Positions 59,535-64,000 of a DNA stretch of 64,000 bases are shown here, in pieces. This DNA comes from Lentilactobacillus parabuchneri DSM 5707 = NBRC 107865 (GTDB taxonomy: Bacteria; Bacillota; Bacilli; Lactobacillales; Lactobacillaceae). Under the pieces are notes generated by a model. The model saw only the letters and a list, made by a program, of their open reading frames with translations, was not told the DNA's origin and made no database searches. Every line of letters starts with the position of its first letter. Positions within the stretch are counted from its first letter, which is position 1. The stretch spans positions 1-64,000 of the forward strand of contig NZ_AZGK01000008.1 in NCBI RefSeq assembly GCF_001435315.1. The letters run 5' to 3'. A program made the position numbers and the translations under genes.

Positions 59535-59602
59535 AAATAAAACTTCCTTTCGTATTTAAAGTATGTCTTCACGATCATCAATCCCACTAAAGCAATCCGC
59601 GA

Positions 59603-59850
59603 TACAAAAAAATCGCCCTTCTGTCACTAAGACAAAAGGACGACAATTGGCCGCGGTACCACCTTCATAGATACTTTTCGTATCCACTCGTTGCTTGCTT
59701 TAACGGACAAGTCCGAAACCGGCTAACTTGCGCTCACCGATTTATGGGTAAAGCATGAAAGTCACAATCTACAATTTCACTACCATCTCTCAGTCGCCGA
59801 ATGGATTTCCTGTTCGTGAAGCTTGTAGAAAACTTCTTTCAAATTGATAG
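59603..59850 (-). promoter_or_regulatory. T-box leader of panE, short non-standard Stem I
   Basis: T-box GAAGGTGGTACCGCGG at 59651-59666, stem III GATAC..GTATC before it, and terminator hairpin TCGTCCTTTTGTC / GACAGAAGGGCGA followed by seven T. The 5' part folds as GAAAG, TCTACAA and TTCAC helices with their partners, but lacks the AGTA and GGTTGGTG segments of a classic Stem I. The specifier is therefore not assigned. Confidence 0.8.
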
Positions 59851-59855
59851 TTCGT

Positions 59856-59884
59856 ATTATGATATTAAGATTAGAAATTGTCAA
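59856..59884 (-). promoter_or_regulatory. Promoter of the panE T-box transcript
   Basis: Minus strand TTGACA (59879-59884), 17-bp spacer, CATAAT (59856-59861): near consensus. It fixes the 5' end of the leader near 59849. Confidence 0.8.
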
Positions 59885-59928
59885 CCATTTTTGAGAAAAT
59901 AATGTGAATTATTAACCTCGTTCATTAG

Positions 59929-59961
59929 AAAAGGGCAGTCAGATCAACGTCTGGCCGCCCT
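59929..59961 (-). terminator. Intrinsic terminator after the LPXTG protein gene
   Basis: Minus strand AGGGCGGCCAGA and TCTGACTGCCCT arms (one mismatch, one G-U pair) are followed by TTTTC. Confidence 0.75.
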
Positions 59962-60003
59962 CAATCGTCGTTATTTTATTTTTTCATTTTCTCGGTCGAT
60001 CCC

Positions 60004-62722
60004 TCATTTCTCTTGTTTGCGTTTTGCGTAGTAGGTTGTGCCAATTCCAAGTAGGCAAACGAGCATGAACATTCCGATGACCATCAGTAATGTGTTGTGA
60101 TCTTCGCCGGTCTGCGGCAATGCTGACTTGCCGGTGTACCCGGATGATGGGATTCCCATCGGGCTATCAATACTGCTCTTGCCAGTGGTGCTGGAAGGCT
60201 TGTCGCTGTCGAGGCTTGCTGATGAATCATCTTCTTCGCCCGGAAGCGGTAAGATTGCTTCGTCGTCTTCCAAATCGTTATGGTAGACAATGCTGTCATC
60301 TTCCTTGGTAGCCGTGCCAATCACGGTCGGATCGTTGACGACCACGCTTCGTTTGGTAACCGTTGTGACATAGCCGTCCTTAGTGTAATCCTGTTCAGCG
60401 ACTTCATACTTGGCACCAAGTGGTAAGAAGAATTTAATGGATTGGCCGTGTGTCAATGTGAATTGACCATTTCCACCGTTCAGCTGAATCGTCCCATCCG
60501 CAGCCTGACCATTAGTTGTGACCTGAGTTTTGAACGTGCCGTTGAGTGGGTTGTTCGACCCATCCGTCACTTCAATGTGGAAGTCAAACTTGCGGGTTCT
60601 GTCACCAAGTTCATTGACAAATTTGCTGACGGACAGGATGCCCAGTTCGATTTCGCCATTCTTGGTATTGGTAAACTCAACGGTGCCCTTCTGGTTGTCG
60701 AGCAGCTTGAAGGTTTGAGTCGTCATCCCTTCTTGAACCTTGGCGTCATTAACCTTATAGGTTGGCGCAAAGCCATCAACATATTCTTCACCAACCGCAT
60801 AACGGTATTCGATCGGCAAGTCGTTGACTGTCAATGATTCGCCGTCTTTCAAGGTAATCACGTCAGACTGGCCATTGGCAAATTTCACTTTCATTTCGTG
60901 AGAATCGCCGCCCTGGTCAACCTTGATGGCATCAAATTCACCCGTCACGCCTGAGTAAATTCGGAAGTTGAAGTCTCGGTCGTGGTCGCTTGTGGTGAGA
61001 CCATCTCCGGCAATTTCCTTGTTAATCTTCAGGCTGGCAACTTTTTCAGTTTCCTTGCTGTTAGTGAATTGTACTGTTGAACGGTCGCCTTCGATTAATT
61101 TGAATTCCTTGGTCTTCACGCCATCTTCCGTGCGGGTTCCATTGAGTTGGTACTGAGTCGTAAATCCGGACCCGTTCATTTCAGAAACCGTGTAAGTGTT
61201 GTGTGCGCTTGGTAAGCCCTTGATAACCAGATAGTCGTCGGCTCTCAAGTTAACCGTTGCCTTTCCATCCGTAAACTGAACCTTGACCTTGTCATGGCGA
61301 TTAACGACTGCTTCGTATTCACCATCAACACTTGGGTCCGTTTCAATAACGAATTGGAACGTCTTATTCTTGTCAGCGTCAATGATCCCACCACCGGCAA
61401 GCTTCTTACTGATTTCAAGTTCTGCTTTTTCAACTTCGAACTTGGTATTCGTGAAGACAACTTCGCCTTGTTGACCATCTTTCAAAGTAAACTGGCCAGT
61501 GTCGTCACCAATTTTATCGGTGGTGTCATTAACGTTGTATGAAACTTCGTACATAAAGCGTTGGAAATGTGTTCGTTCATTCACGCTGTACTTATAGTCA
61601 GTCGGCAATTTCAAGATATTGATCGATTCGCCGCCCTTGAGCTTAATCGGCTCGTTTTCATCCTTTGGGTTCGGGTTTGGCATTTCTGATCGACCATTGA
61701 CAAATTTGACTTTGACATCTTTGGTATCCCCATTATGATCAAGGATTTCTGCGTCAAATTCACCATTCAGCTCATCTTTCACGCCGTCTTTTGGTGTCGC
61801 CGTTACTCTGAATTCAAACTCGTATGCTTTGTCGTCATCGGTAACCGGGCCAGCAAGAACTTTTTTAACCCTCAGATTGGTGCTTTCAGGTGTCGGCAAC
61901 GTGTTAATGAATTGTACCTTGCCAAGACCGTCTTCTGTCGTCACAAATTCAGTTGCGACATGTCCCTGTTTCTCGGAGTTGTCGTTTACGATATAGCTTG
62001 GATCGTAGCCTTCACTACTCTTCTCGGTTTCCTTTACCTGAATCTTGGCGCCGATTGGAAGTCCGAGAATTTGGGCTTTTTGATCGTGCTGGAGCTCGAA
62101 TGTGATGAGGTTGTCTTTAAAGATAACATCTTCATCACTGTATTTACCGCTCACTTCGAATTTGCGTAGTGTATATTCGCCGTTTAAATGTTTTCCATCG
62201 TCATCAGTTCCAGTCACTTTAAATTCAAATACTTTACTGAAATCTTCTTGGCCAGCGGTTTCGCCCTTAACCGTCTTCTTAACTTCAATTCCTGTCTTTT
62301 GAGAATCGTTATTGAAGACCAGTTGTGGCATATCCTTTCCAGTTGTCACATCATGAGTATCACCATCTTCTCGATGATTACCAAATTCGTGACTCACTTT
62401 GTATCCATTCGTACTGGTTTCAGTCACCTTAATGTTCAACCCTTTTGGAATGAAGATTCTAATTGACTGTTCAGCCTTAAGAGATACAGTCGCTTTATAC
62501 TGACCACTTGAAGTGTTTTTGTTGAACTTCAGCGGCTCTATTTCGTTAGCGTCGCTCTTAATGGCATCAACCAGCACTTCTTGATCAGTCCATGAGACTG
62601 GCGGATCTTGAATCGTCAGTTCGAAATCAAATTCAAGGTCTTCATCGACTGGTGGAATCACACCACTCACAGTTTTTTTGATGTCAAACTCAACTAAATC
62701 TGGTGCCTCAATTGTCAAATCA
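60004..62722 (-). pseudogene. LPXTG cell-wall adhesin with isopeptide-type repeats, 3' part of gene split by IS30 element
   Basis: About 905 C-terminal residues of a surface protein. Six repeats of 110-150 residues each start with a K-containing strand (FDIKK, IEVKK, LRVKK, LEISK, LKINK, LSVSK). Each has a central Glu (TET, KET, NER, SEM, GEE, AEQ) and ends with Asn (FNND, FINT, FTNT, FTNS, FTNT, YHND), the Lys-Glu-Asn layout of self-forming isopeptide bonds in Gram-positive pilins and adhesins. The end has a low-complexity stalk, LPQTG, a membrane segment and KRKQEK. The IS at 62723 separates it from its start, so it is probably not expressed in this state. Confidence 0.85.
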
Positions 62723-63891
62723 AGTGCAACACTAAGAATCTATTCTTAGAAGTGGTCTAGTTGCTAAGCTAGTTCAGGCATTAGATCGGCTGGGCAGCGA
62801 TAGTTCAATGACCGCCATAGCCGGTTGTTTAAGGTATCTTGAGCCAGCTGAATGTCAATGAGTGAGGCCGAAGCCAAGGATCTGCCCTTCGGGAAGAACT
62901 CGCGCAAAAGGCCGTTAGTGTTCTCATTGGTTCCACGTTCCCATGGTGAATAAGGATGGGCAAAGTAGATGTCAGTTCCCTTGACTTGACTCAAGCTTGA
63001 GAACTCAGCACCATTATCAAAAGTAATGGTTTTAAAGTGCTCGGTTCCATAGTCATATAAGGTATTCTGGAGGGCTTTCAAGCAAGTGTCGGCATGATAA
63101 TTGGGAAGTTTAACGATGATCTCTAAGCGACTAACACGTTCAGTCAAAGTCATTAATGCTGGCTCAGATTCAACCCGTTTGCCTTTGACCAAGTCACCTT
63201 CCCAGTGTCCAAGCTCTTGACGCGCTTGAACCATGGCGGGACGCTCTTCGATTGAATGGCCCAGATTTTTCTTATTGATTCGATGATGCTTTGCCCCGGG
63301 GCATTTAATCCGGCGACGTAGTTTAGCTGGTAGGTCTGAATTGCGGATAGCTAAACGCTGGTCATCAATATACCGGTACACCGTCGGTGTTGAGGGGCAG
63401 ACAAGCCTTGGGTGATCAGTCTTGAATTGGTGGACAAAAGTATCCACACTATGCATCCTGGGACGCGCTTTTAAAGCTGTCACCAAAGCATTACAGAAGG
63501 TTTGACAATGATCAAAGAGTCCACGATAACAGCTATTTAGTCGGTGCTTACGATAAATTGCTTCACCAGTTTCTGCCAGATATGACTGTTCAAAGATATG
63601 AGTACTAGCGTTAATCTGTGTCGTTGTCCCACGTTTTAATTCACGTGAAATCGTGCTGGGATTACGATGAAGGGCCTGGGCAATCCGGCGGATAGACCAA
63701 TCTAAGTCCCTTAGGGATTCAATTCGACCACGTTCAGCTAAATTGAGTTGGTGATACTGATTAGATATGATATTCTTAATTCGGGTCATGAAGATACCTC
63801 TTTCTTGTTTGTGGTGAATTAAGAATAGGTCTTCATGGCCTTTTTGACTAGTCTGAATAAAGAACTGGTCTAGTAGAGCAGGTGTTGCACT
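62723..63891 (-). mobile_element. IS30-family insertion sequence
   Basis: A complete element of 1169 bp with terminal inverted repeats AGTGCAACAC (left) and GTGTTGCACT (right), flanked by the direct repeat TCA (62720-62722 and 63892-63894). It carries one transposase gene. A palindrome CTAAGAATCTATTCTTAG lies just inside the left end, after the transposase stop codon. It is inserted in the LPXTG adhesin gene in the same orientation. Confidence 0.93.
62764..63789 (-). CDS. IS30-family transposase
   Basis: A 341-residue transposase. The N-terminal helix-turn-helix has the IS30 pattern (LDWSIRRIAQALHRNPSTIS). The DDE catalytic residues are in HWEGDLVKG, ITFDNGAEF and SPWERGTNENTNGLLREFFP. The length is normal for the family and no frameshift is seen, so the element may be active. 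Confidence 0.95.
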   Translation of the reverse strand: MTRIKNIISNQYHQLNLAERGRIESLRDLDWSIRRIAQALHRNPSTISRELKRGTTTQINASTHIFEQSYLAETGEAIYRKHRLNSCYRGLFDHCQTFCNALVTALKARPRMHSVDTFVHQFKTDHPRLVCPSTPTVYRYIDDQRLAIRNSDLPAKLRRRIKCPGAKHHRINKKNLGHSIEERPAMVQARQELGHWEGDLVKGKRVESEPALMTLTERVSRLEIIVKLPNYHADTCLKALQNTLYDYGTEHFKTITFDNGAEFSSLSQVKGTDIYFAHPYSPWERGTNENTNGLLREFFPKGRSLASASLIDIQLAQDTLNNRLWRSLNYRCPADLMPELA

Positions 63892-64000
63892 TCAATTTTA
63901 AATCGAGGAACTAAATCTGGTGCAATATTTTCAAACATAATCGAGTTCTTGCTATCCGGTCGGTTCAGGGCAATTTCTGCACTCTTACCATCCTTCTTGC
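63892..64000 (-). pseudogene. LPXTG adhesin, fragment upstream of the IS insertion (continues outside window)
   Basis: An open minus-strand frame reading DGKSAEIALNRPDSKN, then FENIAPDLVPRFKID up to the insertion point. Removing the IS and one TCA copy joins it in frame to LTIEAPDLVEFDIKK of the 3' part, showing that one gene was split. The start codon lies beyond the right edge. Confidence 0.85.

Noticed and set aside
59603-59850. Assigning a Leu or Val specifier to the panE T-box
   Set aside because: Leu and Val triplets both occur in the candidate loop, and the Stem I landmarks used for alignment are missing. The assignment would be a guess.

Overview
The window looks like chromosomal DNA of a low-to-medium GC Gram-positive bacterium of the family Lactobacillaceae (former genus Lactobacillus). 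The signs are the gene set (ClpL, PepO, KtrAB, UspA, an LPXTG surface protein, an IS30-type element), strong GGAGG ribosome-binding sites, frequent TTG starts, T-box leaders, and CIRCE and cre sites. The genus cannot be fixed from the sequence alone. There is no rRNA, tRNA, CRISPR array or prophage. No gene encodes a recognisable DNA-binding transcription regulator; the control signals I can see are RNA leaders and operator-like sites.

1-12 kb: a compatible-solute ABC transporter (ATPase plus a fused permease/binding protein), a YibE/F membrane pair, a possible toxin-like micro-ORF with a long hairpin, UspA, an acyl-CoA thioesterase, a butanediol-type dehydrogenase with a cre site at its promoter, AzlCD, a macro-domain protein with RarA, and a PPK2 kinase. 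12-24 kb: PepO, two tiny genes, methionine aminopeptidase, a PgpA-like protein, 3-methyladenine glycosylase, a DUF488 protein, a beta-phosphoglucomutase homologue with an altered active site, UPF0316, RNase H and an acyltransferase/GT8/acyltransferase block. 24-42 kb: an ABC exporter, GT8, cytosine deaminase, KtrBA, a pyridoxine/HMP kinase, a Na+/H+ antiporter, an oxidoreductase, OsmC, ClpL (CIRCE-like site upstream), a cold-shock protein, a secreted hydrolase, a nitroreductase and a TraX-family protein whose only well-placed start is ATC. 42-49 kb: a secreted zincin fused to a hexapeptide beta-helix, then a heterodimeric ABC exporter with a linked lipoprotein.

49-60 kb is the most distinctive metabolic region. 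All genes read leftward. A T-box with a readable Val (GUA) specifier precedes two isocitrate-lyase/PEP-mutase family proteins, one with a degraded active site, and an MFS transporter. Next to it is a complete 2-aminoethylphosphonate import and degradation operon (phnD-phnC-phnE-phnE-phnXW), then a ketopantoate-reductase-family gene behind a second, unusual T-box. The right end holds an LPXTG adhesin made of six isopeptide-type repeats, interrupted by a complete IS30-family element with a TCA target duplication.

Across the window, five intergenic loci carry copies of one dispersed element. Its AGAGTGYG end lies at, or within 6 nt of, the stop codon of a neighbouring gene, and in two cases it supplies the stop codon. 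Its hairpin arms change between copies but stay complementary, which argues for selection on structure.
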